Shown here: one piece after another, positions 24,389-35,110 of the stretch
Position numbering within the stretch: the first letter of the stretch is position 1
How the letters are laid out: the number at the start of each line of letters is the position of its first letter
NCBI GenBank assembly: GCA_901457705.2
Contig: LR590083.2
Location: 3,038,597 to 3,102,596 of the forward strand
Direction of reading: 5' to 3'
Source of the DNA: Beijerinckiaceae bacterium RH AL1
Lineage (GTDB): Bacteria > Pseudomonadota > Alphaproteobacteria > Rhizobiales > Beijerinckiaceae
Length of the DNA: 64,000 nt
Program-made: the position numbers and the translations under genes
The notes under the pieces: generated by a model
Told to the model about the DNA's origin: nothing
Seen by the model: only the letters and a program-made list of their open reading frames with translations
Databases searched by the model: none

Positions 24389-24982
24389 TCAGTGCGCCTC
24401 GCGCTGGAAGAGCAACCGGCGCCCGTGCAGCATGCCCACCGCCGCGGCGGTGGGCAGCGCGGTCTTCGCCACCGAGCGGGCGAAGCCCGGCTCCTCCTCG
24501 TTCGACAGTTCGGGCCGTGTCGCGTCGAACATCGCGACCTTCCGGCAGCCGCCGTCGGCGATCGCGTAGGGCGTCTCGCGGCGCACTGCCGCCGTGATGT
24601 CGTCGTCGCCGGCCGTTACGCCGTCCCGCATGAACTCGAGCAGGCGATGCGTGCCGCCCTGGTCGTCGGTGGCGTCGCAGACGGCGGCGACGAGGAGGTA
24701 GCGGCCGGTGTCGATCCAGCGGCCGGGCCGGCAGTTGTCCCACTGCTCGGTGATTGTGTTGGCCTTGCAGCGCTCGACCGCGAGGTCGATCACGTCGGCC
24801 TGGCTCGCGGCGATGAACGAGGCGCCGGGACGGCTGCCGCTCTCGAGCGGCGCGCCGTAGACGACGACCGCGCCGTAGGGCTGCTCGGCCCAGGCGCGCG
24901 AGGCAAGGACCAGGGTCGCGAGGACGACGGCGGCGAAAAACCAGACATTGCGCACGGGACGAATCCTCCATGCAGAAATCAT
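24389..24982 (-). CDS. Exported protein of unknown function
   Basis: The 197-residue product begins MISAWRIRPVRNVWFFAAVV, with a long hydrophobic core ending LASRAWAEQ, a good Sec signal peptide. The mature part has four cysteines (ERCKAN, NCRPG, AVCDA, GGCRK) that could form two disulfides, consistent with periplasmic location. I see no catalytic motif and do not recognise the family. The ATG at 24982 is chosen because it starts the signal; an upstream in-frame ATG would add 13 residues with a cysteine. Confidence 0.7.
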   Translation of the reverse strand: MISAWRIRPVRNVWFFAAVVLATLVLASRAWAEQPYGAVVVYGAPLESGSRPGASFIAASQADVIDLAVERCKANTITEQWDNCRPGRWIDTGRYLLVAAVCDATDDQGGTHRLLEFMRDGVTAGDDDITAAVRRETPYAIADGGCRKVAMFDATRPELSNEEEPGFARSVAKTALPTAAAVGMLHGRRLLFQREAH

Positions 24983-25074
24983 TTGACTGGCACATTTTGG
25001 CCGCAGGCCGCGAAAAGGCAATCCCCCCGAAGTGCCGGGTGCGGCTTGGGTAAACGTCCGACGCCATCGGACTG

Positions 25075-25100
25075 CCCTTCTCCCGCAAGCGGGAGAAGGG
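25075..25100. repeat. REP-like palindrome, likely lactate permease terminator
   Basis: CCCTTCTCCCGC and GCGGGAGAAGGG form a perfect 12-bp stem around AA. It lies 10 bases downstream of the lactate permease stop codon. The same core occurs at 57231-57254 and 57355-57378, so it is a dispersed element that may double as terminator. Confidence 0.7.
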
Positions 25101-25109
25101 TGAACCGCC

Positions 25110-26798
<1,689 letters not shown>

Positions 26799-26917
26799 TG
26801 ACGTTTCCCCGGGGCGATATTTCTTGCCCCGCCGCCTTCAAGCAGCGATGAGCCGGCTCCGCAACGCGTCGTTCGTCGGGAGGTAAACGGGTTTTTGATG
26901 CGAGTGGACTCTATGCC

Positions 26918-27376
26918 ATGATCGAAGCTGCCGATGACCCCGATGACGCGCCGCGCGACGGCGAGATCGTCTCGCCCGGCCCGCTCACCCACGATGCCGC
27001 GCTGACCTTCATCGGCCGCATCGAGACGCCGTGGACGGCGCGCGGCGACTGCCCGCGCCGTGGCGACCCGCAGGACGGCCCGCTCTGCCGGCTGGTGCTC
27101 GACGCGCGCTGGGCGCCGGCGCTCGACGGGCTGGAGCCCGGCGCCGCGCTGCAGGTGCTCTACTGGATGCACCAGGCGCGGCGCGACCTCGTGCGCCTCT
27201 CGCCCGGCCTCGCGACGCCGCGCGGCCCCTTCGCGCTGCGCGCCCCGACGCGGCCCAACCCGATCGCCTCCTCGCGGGTGACGCTGGTGGAGCGGGAGGG
27301 CGCGACGCTCGTCGTGCGCGGGCTCGACTGCCTTAACGGCACGCCGCTGCTCGACATCAAGCCGTGGCGGGATTGA
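26918..27376 (+). CDS. TrmO/TsaA-family tRNA methyltransferase
   Basis: A 152-residue protein of the UPF0066/TsaA family. Members such as TrmO N6-methylate threonylcarbamoyladenosine at position 37 of tRNA using SAM. Motifs seen are FIGRIETPW near the start, the central LVLYWMH-like VLYWMHQA, RGPFALRAPTRPNPIASS, and LDCLNGTPLLDIKPW at the end. It lacks the C-terminal extension of the E. coli enzyme. ATG at 26918 is the only sensible start. It converges on the exported hydrolase gene. Confidence 0.82.
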   Translation: MIEAADDPDDAPRDGEIVSPGPLTHDAALTFIGRIETPWTARGDCPRRGDPQDGPLCRLVLDARWAPALDGLEPGAALQVLYWMHQARRDLVRLSPGLATPRGPFALRAPTRPNPIASSRVTLVEREGATLVVRGLDCLNGTPLLDIKPWRD

Positions 27377-27395
27377 AGGCGGTCTCGCAACCGCC

Positions 27396-28442
27396 TTACC
27401 GCAGCGCCTGCGGCGCCGGCTCCTCCAGAAACGCCTCGACCTCGTGGATGAACTGCATCCGGTTCTTCTCCATGATTACCGTATGCGTCCCCTCGCCGAG
27501 CTGCACGAGGCGCTTGTAGGGCGCGTTCTTCAGCTGCTCGAAGTAGCCCGTCGCCTGGTAGGTCGGCAGGTCGGCGTCCCATTCGGCGTGGATGATCAGC
27601 GTCGGCACCTTGATGTCGGCGGGCTGGTAGAGCGGCTTGCCCGCCATCCAAAAAAGCCGCGAGTCCTGCATGACCCCGTTCGGCGCGCGCAGCACCGGCG
27701 GGGTCTGCGACGCGCCCTTGGGATCGGTGGCGAAGGTGGCGTCGGCCCACTGGTCGAACCAGCCCGGCGGGATCAGCGTCGCCACCTTGTCGGCCGGCAC
27801 GCCCTTCAGCCAGCGCTCCTTCGTCGCCTCCCGCGTCACCGTGCGGTAGGCGCCGAGCGGCGGCGCATTCTCGGACACCTTGACGGTGCTGAGCCATTGC
27901 GGGGCGTAGAGGACGAGGCGGTTGACCTTGTCGTTGTGGGTCGTCGTGTAGAGCCCCATCGTCGACGTGCCCCACGACCAGCCCATCAGGTCGATCTTCT
28001 CCACGCCTCGCTTTTCGCGGATGAAGTCGACCACCGCGCCGACGTCGCGCGCCGCCTCGGCCGTGGTGGCGAACGGCGTGCCCGTGCCCGGCGGCCCGTC
28101 CATGGCGGCCGGCCGCGTCGAGCGGCTGTAGCCGCGGACGTCGACGAGCCAGACGTCCCAGCCGCGCGCCGCGAGCATGTCCATCATCGAGGCGCCGCCG
28201 ACCGGCAGGTCGAACGACGTTTCGGCCGGGTATGTCGCGCCGTGGACGAAGAGCAGGATGCGGTCGCCGGCGAAGCGCTCGACGCCGGCCGGGTGCTTCT
28301 CGCGGACGTAGAGCTCGATGCCGGGATCGGACGGGACCTCGTACTCGGCGACGTCGGTGGCGGCGGACGCGCCGGCCGCCGACAACGCCCAGGCACCGAG
28401 CCCGGCCAAAACCATCCTCGCGCCACGCATCGACCGCACCAT
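27396..28442 (-). CDS. Exported alpha/beta hydrolase
   Basis: A 348-residue protein with a signal peptide (MRGARMVLAGLGAWALSAAG, cleavage after ASA) and an alpha/beta hydrolase domain: oxyanion motif FVHGATYPAET, nucleophile elbow MGWSWGTS (GxSxG), acid in IIHAEWDADLP and histidine in GEGTHTVIMEK. The ATG at 28442 has GGGAGG at good spacing. It is probably a periplasmic esterase or lipase-like enzyme of unknown substrate. It stands alone, converging with trmO and divergent from aroKB. Confidence 0.85.
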   Translation of the reverse strand: MVRSMRGARMVLAGLGAWALSAAGASAATDVAEYEVPSDPGIELYVREKHPAGVERFAGDRILLFVHGATYPAETSFDLPVGGASMMDMLAARGWDVWLVDVRGYSRSTRPAAMDGPPGTGTPFATTAEAARDVGAVVDFIREKRGVEKIDLMGWSWGTSTMGLYTTTHNDKVNRLVLYAPQWLSTVKVSENAPPLGAYRTVTREATKERWLKGVPADKVATLIPPGWFDQWADATFATDPKGASQTPPVLRAPNGVMQDSRLFWMAGKPLYQPADIKVPTLIIHAEWDADLPTYQATGYFEQLKNAPYKRLVQLGEGTHTVIMEKNRMQFIHEVEAFLEEPAPQALR

Positions 28443-28580
28443 GCCGTTCCTCCCATTCGCCCGCTTTGCCGGGCGCTGGTGCACAGGGTGAGACGGCTTG
28501 TCGGCGGGGACAAGCAAAGATGGCGTGAGGGCTTGACCCCGCACCCTTCAAAACCCCCGCACCTATGCTATTGCGAAGGA

Positions 28581-30380
28581 ATGACTACCAGCGCGCCCCT
28601 CATCGAGGACGACGCCGTTCGCCTGCGCGACCGGCGGGCGGCGGGCCTCGTCGACGCGCTCGGCGGCCGGTCCATCGTGCTGGTCGGGCTGATGGGGTGC
28701 GGCAAGAGCTCGACGGGGCGCTGCCTGGCGCGGCGTCTCGGGCTCGACTTCGTCGACGCCGACTGCGAGATCGAGCTTGCCCACCGCATGTCGATCTCCG
28801 AGATCTTCGAGCGCCACGGCGAGGCCTACTTCCGCGACGGCGAGCGCCGCGTCATGGCGCGCCTGCTGGCCGGCGGCCCGAAGGTGATCGCCACCGGCGG
28901 CGGCGCCTTCCTCAACGAGCAGACCCGCGCGCAGATCGCCGAGCGCGGCCTGTCCGTCTGGCTCAAGGCCGAGCTCGACGTGCTGTGGCGCCGGGTGCGC
29001 CGCCGCTCGCACCGCCCGCTGCTCAAGACCGAGGATCCCGAGGCGACGCTGCGCGAGCTGATGGAGAAGCGCTATCCCATCTACGGCCGCGCCGACGTCA
29101 CCTTGATCTCGCGCGACGGCCCGCACGAGGCGGTCGTCGAGGAGGCGCTCGCCGCCATCGAGTTCCACCTGCGCTTTTCGCCAGAGGTCCCCTTGGACGC
29201 CAAGCCCCGCGACGCCCATCCCGTCGCCGCCCCGCCCCTCGCCGCGCCCGCCGCTCCCGAGCCCGGCGCGCCGGCCCATCGCGTGCCCGTCGACCTGCCG
29301 GGGCGCGAGTACGGGATCGAGATCGGCCCCGGGCTCATCGAGACGGCCGGCACCCGCATCGCTCTGCTCGCGCCCGGCGCCGCCTGCGCCATCGTCACCG
29401 ACGACAATGTCGCCGCCCACCACCTCGCGAGGCTGCAGGCGAGCCTCGATCGCGCCGGCATCCGCCACGCCAGCATCCTCGTGCGCCCCGGCGAGTCCTC
29501 GAAGTCGTACGGCGTGTTCCAGGAGGTCTGCGACGCGATCCTCGCCGCGAAGATGGAGCGCGGCGACCTGGTGATCGCGTTCGGCGGCGGCGTCGTCGGC
29601 GACCTCGCCGGCTTCGCGGCGGCGAGCGTGCGGCGCGGCATGCGCTTCGTCCAGATGCCGACCTCGCTGCTCGCGCAGGTCGATTCCTCGGTCGGCGGCA
29701 AGACCGGCATCAACTCCGCCCACGGCAAGAACCTCATCGGCGCCTTCCACCAGCCCTCGCTCGTCATCGCCGACTCCGGCGTGCTCGGCACGCTGCCGCC
29801 GCGCGAGCTCGCCGCCGGCTATGCCGAGGTCGTGAAGTGGGGGCTGATCGGCGATGCCGACTTCTTCGCCTGGCTTGAGGCCAACCATGGCGAAGTCTTC
29901 GCCGGCGGCCCCGCCCGCGACGTGGCGATCGCCAAGGCCTGCGCCGGCAAGGCCGGCGTCGTCATGCGCGACGAGCGCGAGACGGGCGAGCGCGCGCTCC
30001 TCAACCTCGGGCACACGTTCGGCCACGCCTTCGAGCGCCTGACGCACTACGACGGCACGCGGCTCGTGCACGGCGAAGGCGTCGCCATCGGGCTCGCCTG
30101 CGCCTTGCGTTTCTCGGCCTCGCTCGGGCTGTGTGCGCAGGCCGACGTCGCGCGCGTCGAGGCGCATCTGGCGGCGTGCTCGATGCCCACCCGCATCGCC
30201 GACATCCCCGGCTTCGAGGGCACCGCGGACGCGATCCTGGACGCCATGTACCAGGACAAGAAGGTCGAGCGCGGCGCGCTCACCTTCATCCTCGTGCGCG
30301 GCATCGGCCAGGCGTTCGTCGCCAAGGGCATCGCCGCCGACGACGTCCGCGCGTTCCTCGAGCAAGACCTGAAGGCATAA
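28581..30380 (+). CDS. aroKB: Shikimate kinase/3-dehydroquinate synthase fusion
   Basis: A single 599-residue ORF joins two shikimate pathway enzymes. Residues about 1-200 are shikimate kinase (P-loop GLMGCGKSSTG, shikimate-binding DADCEIE, RDGERRV, ATGGGAF). After a proline/alanine-rich linker (about 203-236), residues 237-599 are 3-dehydroquinate synthase with GGGVVGDLAGFAAAS, QMPTSLLAQVDSSVGGKTG and the zinc-binding NLGHTFGHAFE. No stop or restart lies at the junction. ATG at 28581 has GAAGGA just upstream. In relatives the two genes are usually adjacent but separate. The CorC/HlyC gene follows after nine bases, probably in the same operon. Confidence 0.92.
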   Translation: MTTSAPLIEDDAVRLRDRRAAGLVDALGGRSIVLVGLMGCGKSSTGRCLARRLGLDFVDADCEIELAHRMSISEIFERHGEAYFRDGERRVMARLLAGGPKVIATGGGAFLNEQTRAQIAERGLSVWLKAELDVLWRRVRRRSHRPLLKTEDPEATLRELMEKRYPIYGRADVTLISRDGPHEAVVEEALAAIEFHLRFSPEVPLDAKPRDAHPVAAPPLAAPAAPEPGAPAHRVPVDLPGREYGIEIGPGLIETAGTRIALLAPGAACAIVTDDNVAAHHLARLQASLDRAGIRHASILVRPGESSKSYGVFQEVCDAILAAKMERGDLVIAFGGGVVGDLAGFAAASVRRGMRFVQMPTSLLAQVDSSVGGKTGINSAHGKNLIGAFHQPSLVIADSGVLGTLPPRELAAGYAEVVKWGLIGDADFFAWLEANHGEVFAGGPARDVAIAKACAGKAGVVMRDERETGERALLNLGHTFGHAFERLTHYDGTRLVHGEGVAIGLACALRFSASLGLCAQADVARVEAHLAACSMPTRIADIPGFEGTADAILDAMYQDKKVERGALTFILVRGIGQAFVAKGIAADDVRAFLEQDLKA

Positions 30381-30389
30381 GACACAGCC

Positions 30390-31697
30390 ATGCACGGCGC
30401 CGCGCAGCCCGCCCTGCCCGTCGACATCTGGGTCGCGGTCGCGATCATCGTCTTCTGCATCGCGATGAGCGCCTTCTTCGCCGCCTCCGAGACGGCGATG
30501 ACCGGCGCCTCGCGCGCGCGCATGCACGCGCTGGAGCGCAACGGCGACAAGAGCGCCGCACTCGTCAACAAGCTGCTGCGCCGGCGCGAGCGGCTGATCG
30601 GCACGACGCTGCTCGGCAACACGCTGGTCAACATCGGCTCGTCCGCCTTCATGACGAGCGTGCTCGACGTGCTCGTCGGGGCGCAGGGCGCGATCTGGGC
30701 GACGGCGATCATGACGGTGCTGCTGCTCGTCTTCGCCGAGGTGCTGCCGAAGACGGTGGCGATCAACAATCCCGACCGCATCTCGCTCCTGTTCGTGCGC
30801 GTGCTGGCGCCCTTCGTCGCGATCTTCGGGCCCGTCCTGCTCGGCATCGAGCTCTTCGTGCGCGGCTTCCTCTCGCTCTTCGGCGGCGGCTCGGCGGCGC
30901 AGCAGCGCTCGATGCTGTCCGGCGCCGAGGAGCTGAAGTCGACCGTCGACCTCCTGCACAAGGAGGGCAACGTCGAGCGCTCCGATCGCGACATGTTCGG
31001 CGGCCTGCTCGACCTCGAGGACCTCACGGTGCTCGACATCATGGTGCACCGGACCTCGATGACGGCGATCTGCGCCGACCTGCCGCCGGCGGAGCTGGTG
31101 CGGGAGGTGGTCGCCTCGCCCTACTCGCGCCTGCCGCTGTGGCGCGGCGAGCCCGACAACATCGTCGCCGTGCTCTACGCGAAGGATCTCGTGCGGGCGA
31201 TCTACACGTCGGGCGGCGACATCGCCGCGCTCGACGTCAACAAGGTCGCGGTCGAGCCGTGGTTCGTGCCGGCGACGACGTCGCTGAAGGACCAGCTCCA
31301 GGCCTTTCGCCGGCGCAAGACCCATTTCGCGCTCGTCGTCGACGAGTACGGCGTGGTGATGGGCCTCGTGACGCTGGAGGACATCATCGAGGAGATCGTC
31401 GGCGACATCAAGGACGAGCACGATCTCGCCATGCAGGGCGTGCGGCCGCAGCCCGACGGCTCGGTGCTGGTCGAAGGCTCGGTGTCGATCCGCGACCTCA
31501 ACCGCGTGATGGCCTGGGACCTGCCCGACGAGGAGGCGACGACCATCGCCGGGCTCGTCATCCACGAGGCGCGCGCCATCCCCGAGTCCGGCCAGGTGTT
31601 CACCTTCCACCGCTTCCGCTTCGAGGTGCTGCGCAAGGTGCGCAACCGCATCGTCTCGCTGCGCATCGTGCCGGCCGACGCGCGGGACAAGGGATAA
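30390..31697 (+). CDS. CNNM/CorC/HlyC-family membrane protein
   Basis: A 435-residue protein. Residues about 10-170 are the DUF21 membrane domain with SAFFAASETAMTGASR and FAEVLPKTVAINN; residues about 205-330 hold a CBS pair (LDIMVHRTSM, FALVVDEYGVVMGLVTLED); the last 90 residues are the CorC_HlyC domain (VEGSVSIRDLNRVMAWDLP). Such proteins are implicated in Mg2+/Co2+ efflux or transport control; haemolysin is an old misnomer. It begins nine bases after aroKB. Confidence 0.9.
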   Translation: MHGAAQPALPVDIWVAVAIIVFCIAMSAFFAASETAMTGASRARMHALERNGDKSAALVNKLLRRRERLIGTTLLGNTLVNIGSSAFMTSVLDVLVGAQGAIWATAIMTVLLLVFAEVLPKTVAINNPDRISLLFVRVLAPFVAIFGPVLLGIELFVRGFLSLFGGGSAAQQRSMLSGAEELKSTVDLLHKEGNVERSDRDMFGGLLDLEDLTVLDIMVHRTSMTAICADLPPAELVREVVASPYSRLPLWRGEPDNIVAVLYAKDLVRAIYTSGGDIAALDVNKVAVEPWFVPATTSLKDQLQAFRRRKTHFALVVDEYGVVMGLVTLEDIIEEIVGDIKDEHDLAMQGVRPQPDGSVLVEGSVSIRDLNRVMAWDLPDEEATTIAGLVIHEARAIPESGQVFTFHRFRFEVLRKVRNRIVSLRIVPADARDKG

Positions 31698-31717
31698 GGA
31701 ACCGCCGCGTCGCCCGA

Positions 31718-31909
31718 TCAGCTCCTGCGGAACGCCGCGGCGACGTCGGACACCATCTGCCGGATCGAGGCGCGCACCATCCTGTCCTCGATCGACCGGA
31801 AGTCGGCGAGAAGCTCCAGCCCCTCGTTCAGGAGCTGTGCATCATGGTCCGGGGAAAGAGTCTCCAGGACAAGCGCGATCCGCGCCTGAAGATCGATGAT
31901 GTCGCCCAT
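31718..31909 (-). CDS. Small helical protein, unknown (63 aa)
   Basis: A short ORF beginning MGDIIDLQARIALVLETLSP, predicted to be entirely helical and ending AAAFRRS. It converges with the CorC/HlyC gene with a 20-base gap. An upstream start would add 22 basic residues, but the ATG at 31909 gives the cleaner protein. No family recognised; no signal or cysteine. Composition looks coding. Confidence 0.5.
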   Translation of the reverse strand: MGDIIDLQARIALVLETLSPDHDAQLLNEGLELLADFRSIEDRMVRASIRQMVSDVAAAFRRS

Positions 31910-32083
31910 GACCCGATGCTTTCGTGTGAACCCCGGCCGCGCGCTCCTCGTAGCCGCCCGACCACTTGCGCGCAAATTGACGTTTCACAATTGGTTTCTT
32001 TTGCGAGAGCGGGATCACCGAATCTCAAGCATATCGCTCCGTCACACTCGCGCGTCGGCCGGTGATCGCGCGACGCGTCGACT

Positions 32084-33949
32084 TCAGCGCTCCACCTGGC
32101 TCACGTCCCGCACCGCGCCGCGCGAGGCGCTGGTGGTGAGCGCCGCATAGGCGCGCAGCGCCGGCGAGACGACGCGGTCGCGGGCCGCCGGCTTCCAGGC
32201 GTCCTTGCCCTTGGCCACCATCTTCGCGCGGCGGTCGGCGAGCTCTGCGTCGCTCAGCGCCACGCGCAGCACGCGGTTCGGGATGTCGATCTCGATCGTG
32301 TCCCCTTCCTCGACGAGCGCGATGGCGCCGCCTTCGGCCGCCTCGGGCGAGGCGTGGCCGATCGAGAGGCCGGCGGTGCCGCCGGAGAAGCGGCCGTCGG
32401 TAACGAGCGCGCAGACCTTCCCGAGGCCCTTCGATTTCAGGTAGCTCGTCGGGTAGAGCATCTCCTGCATGCCGGGGCCGCCCTTGGGGCCCTCGTAGCG
32501 GATCACCACGACGTCGCCGGGCTTCACCTCGTTGCCGAGGATGCCCTTCACCGCGTCGTCCTGGCTCTCGTAGATGCGGGCCGGCCCGCGGAACACCAGC
32601 ACGCTCGGGTCGACGCCCGCCGTCTTCACGATCGCGCCCTCGAGCGCGATGTTGCCGGCGAGCACGGCGAGACCGCCGTCCTGCGAGAAGGCATGCGCGA
32701 CGTCGCGCACCACGCCGGACTCGGCATCGGTGTCGAGGTCCTCGTAGCGCAGGTCCTGGCTGAACGCCTCCGTCGTGCGCACGCCGCCCGGCGCCGCGCG
32801 GTACATCGTCTCCGCCGTGTCCTCGGCCTGGCGGGTGGCGGCGCGCAAATCCCAGCGCGCCAACGCGTCGCCCATGCTTTTTGCGTGCACCGTCGGCAGG
32901 TCGCAATGGATCAGGCCGCCGCGATCCAACTCGCCCAGGATGCGCATGATGCCGCCGGCGCGGTGGACGTCCTCCATGTGCACGTTCGGCACCGACGGCG
33001 AGACCTTGCAGAGGTTCGGCACCTTGCGCGACAGGCGGTCGATGTCGGCCATGGTGAAGGGCACCTCGCCCTCCTGCGCGGCGGCGAGCAGATGCAGCAC
33101 CGTGTTGGTCGAGCCGCCCATCGCGATGTCGAGCGACATGGCGTTCTCGAAGGCCTCGAAGCTCGCGATGTTGCGCGGCAGCGCCGAGGCGTCCTCGTCC
33201 TCGTACCAGCGGCGGGCGAGATCGACGATCGTCCAGCCCGCCTCGACGAACAGCTTGCGCCGATCCGCGTGCGTCGCGAGCAGCGAGCCGTTGCCGGGCA
33301 GCGCGAGGCCCAGGGCCTCGGTGAGGCAGTTCATCGAGTTGGCAGTGAACATGCCCGAGCACGAGCCGCAGGTCGGGCAGGCCGAGCGCTCCTGCACCTC
33401 GGCGTCGGCGTCGGCGACGGTCGGATCGGCGGCGGCGACCATCGCGGTGATGAGATCGGCGCGGCGCACCGCGGCGCCGTTGACGCCGGCGATCTTGCCG
33501 GCCTCCATCGGGCCGCCGGAGACGAAGATCGCCGGGATGTTGAGCCGCATCGCGGCCATCAGCATGCCGGGGGTGATCTTGTCGCAATTCGAGATGCAGA
33601 CGAGCGCGTCGGCGCAATGCGCGTTGACCATGTACTCGACGGCATCCGCGATCAGCTCGCGCGAGGGCAGGCTGTAGAGCATGCCGCCGTGGCCCATCGC
33701 GATGCCGTCGTCGACGGCGATCGTGTTGAACTCCTTCGCGACGCCGCCGGCCTGCTCGACCTCCCGCGCCACGAGCTGGCCGAGGTTCTGCAGATGCACG
33801 TGGCCCGGCACGAACTGGGTGAAGGAGTTGGCGATGGCGACGATCGGCTTGCCGAAGTCGCCGTCCTTCATGCCCGTGGCGCGCCACAGCGCGCGGGCGC
33901 CGGCCATGTTGCGGCCGTGGGTCGTGGTGCGGGAGCGATAGGCGGGCAT
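32084..33949 (-). CDS. ilvD: Dihydroxy-acid dehydratase
   Basis: IlvD dehydrates 2,3-dihydroxy-isovalerate and -methylvalerate to the 2-keto acids in branched-chain amino acid synthesis. The 621-residue product matches family length, with cluster cysteines in [12 protein letters not shown] and [19 protein letters not shown] and the signature [14 protein letters not shown] at 33949 ([20 protein letters not shown]) is the standard N-terminus. It appears monocistronic; 227 bases upstream to the next gene hold its promoter, where I see no strong motif. Confidence 0.96.
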   Translation of the reverse strand: MPAYRSRTTTHGRNMAGARALWRATGMKDGDFGKPIVAIANSFTQFVPGHVHLQNLGQLVAREVEQAGGVAKEFNTIAVDDGIAMGHGGMLYSLPSRELIADAVEYMVNAHCADALVCISNCDKITPGMLMAAMRLNIPAIFVSGGPMEAGKIAGVNGAAVRRADLITAMVAAADPTVADADAEVQERSACPTCGSCSGMFTANSMNCLTEALGLALPGNGSLLATHADRRKLFVEAGWTIVDLARRWYEDEDASALPRNIASFEAFENAMSLDIAMGGSTNTVLHLLAAAQEGEVPFTMADIDRLSRKVPNLCKVSPSVPNVHMEDVHRAGGIMRILGELDRGGLIHCDLPTVHAKSMGDALARWDLRAATRQAEDTAETMYRAAPGGVRTTEAFSQDLRYEDLDTDAESGVVRDVAHAFSQDGGLAVLAGNIALEGAIVKTAGVDPSVLVFRGPARIYESQDDAVKGILGNEVKPGDVVVIRYEGPKGGPGMQEMLYPTSYLKSKGLGKVCALVTDGRFSGGTAGLSIGHASPEAAEGGAIALVEEGDTIEIDIPNRVLRVALSDAELADRRAKMVAKGKDAWKPAARDRVVSPALRAYAALTTSASRGAVRDVSQVER

Positions 33950-34176
33950 AGGTGCGCGTGTCCTGGATGGCGCGTCGGTTTTTTTGGCGCGGGGAAATGG
34001 GCGCCCAGCGGCGGGGCGACGGTGGCCGCCTTCTAGGCCTTCGCGCCGGCCCCGCCAAGCGGCCCGGCTTGCACATGTCCCAAGCCGGCGTGGCCCTGCC
34101 GCACCGCACTTGGCATCCCTTTCGCAATGCAACCGCGGTCTAGCTTGGCCGTTAGGGGCCGGAGAGGAGACTTCGC

Positions 34177-34527
34177 ATGAGCCGAAAGGCGACGCCGGCC
34201 CCGGACGCGACGGCAGCGACACCGCGCATCGCCGACTTCAAGCTGGAGCACGTCCTCGCCCTTCCGTTCGTCGACGTCTCGGCGCTGGCGCCGAGCCTCG
34301 TGAGCGCCATCAGCGAGGCCTATCACCTGGCCGTGGCGATGATCGACGAGGCGCGCCGCGCGGCCGGCGAGCTCCGCGTCGCGCTGGCGAAGGTCGTGGC
34401 GCTGGTCGCCCAGGCCCGCCTGAGCGACCGCCAGCCCGACCGGCGCGACATCAAGGCGATCGCGGCGGAGGCGGTCGGCATCCTCTCCGGCCTGCGGCCG
34501 CTGCCGGGCGTGAAGCCCGCGCTCTAG
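34177..34527 (+). CDS. Hypothetical protein (116 aa)
   Basis: A soluble, Ala-rich, mostly helical protein with a central stretch [37 protein letters not shown] lies 6-15 bases before the ATG at 34177, a good ribosome-binding site. I recognise no domain. The neighbours are ilvD (divergent) and another small unknown gene, giving no functional clue. Confidence 0.55.
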   Translation: MSRKATPAPDATAATPRIADFKLEHVLALPFVDVSALAPSLVSAISEAYHLAVAMIDEARRAAGELRVALAKVVALVAQARLSDRQPDRRDIKAIAAEAVGILSGLRPLPGVKPAL

Positions 34528-34815
34528 GTCGACGCGCTCTCGACGTCCCGGCCCCAATGACCCCTGCCGAGATGCGATGACGGCGTGAGGCCGGTCAGCT
34601 GGTTCAATCTCTCGATAAGCATCCGACGTATCGAACGCGCATTGCAGCGGCGTTGACACGCGTTCGATCGTGTGACGGCCATCCATTCCGGACCGAGCGC
34701 GGGGACCGCGCCCCAACGTTTGGCGGAGTAGGGAATAGGCCTGCCACCGCGTTTCGTACACAAGCGCGACCCCTGCCTCGCTGTCGCGTCATTCTTTCAG
34801 AAGAGGACGCTTTTG

Positions 34816-35079
34816 ATGCCACCCGCCATCGGCGACATTGTCCAGACACGACCCGGCGCCTATTCCGCACAAAGCCGCTGCGCCGCGATCGTCACCAAGG
34901 TGCATGACAACGGAACGGTCGATCTCACCGTGTTTCCCGGTGACGGCGCGACACCCTTCGCGATCCGCGCGGTGAAGCACGTCGACGCGGGGTATCGGGA
35001 GCTGTCGAACAAGGAGATCTTCTGGCACGAGGTGCCGGCCGCCGAGCCCGGCCGGCCCGCCGTCATGCAAGAGCGATAA
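34816..35079 (+). CDS. Hypothetical protein (87 aa), small beta-rich
   Basis: Starts MPPAIGDIVQTRPGAYSAQS and continues with CAAIVTKVHDNGTVDLTVFPGDG, a pattern of short beta strands such as an SH3-like or KOW-like barrel. AGAGGA precedes the start; a TTG one codon earlier is an alternative. The 288 bases upstream, 34528-34815, show no other gene. It converges on pyc. Similar short proteins occur in phages and bacteria, but I cannot assign a function. Confidence 0.6.
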   Translation: MPPAIGDIVQTRPGAYSAQSRCAAIVTKVHDNGTVDLTVFPGDGATPFAIRAVKHVDAGYRELSNKEIFWHEVPAAEPGRPAVMQER

Positions 35080-35092
35080 AGGCCCGGACGGC

Positions 35093-35110
35093 CGCGGCGC
35101 TCACGCCGCG
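35093..35110. terminator. Hairpin between the 87-aa gene and pyc
   Basis: CGCGGCG and CGCCGCG pair around CTCA, overlapping the pyc stop codon and 14 bases after the convergent small gene. A short pyrimidine tract (TCCTTCTCCTCC) follows on the plus strand. It could act as a terminator for the small gene; strength is uncertain. Confidence 0.35.

Noticed and set aside
28563-31610. Very long open frame (over 1000 codons) on the minus strand
   Set aside because: It is antisense to aroKB and the CorC/HlyC gene, is rich in Arg, Glu, His, Gly and Asp with no domain, and is the usual shadow of GC-rich codon bias.
31910-32083. tRNA or small RNA gene between the 63-aa ORF and ilvD
   Set aside because: No cloverleaf, no conserved tRNA boxes and no strong hairpin with a T-run could be found on either strand.
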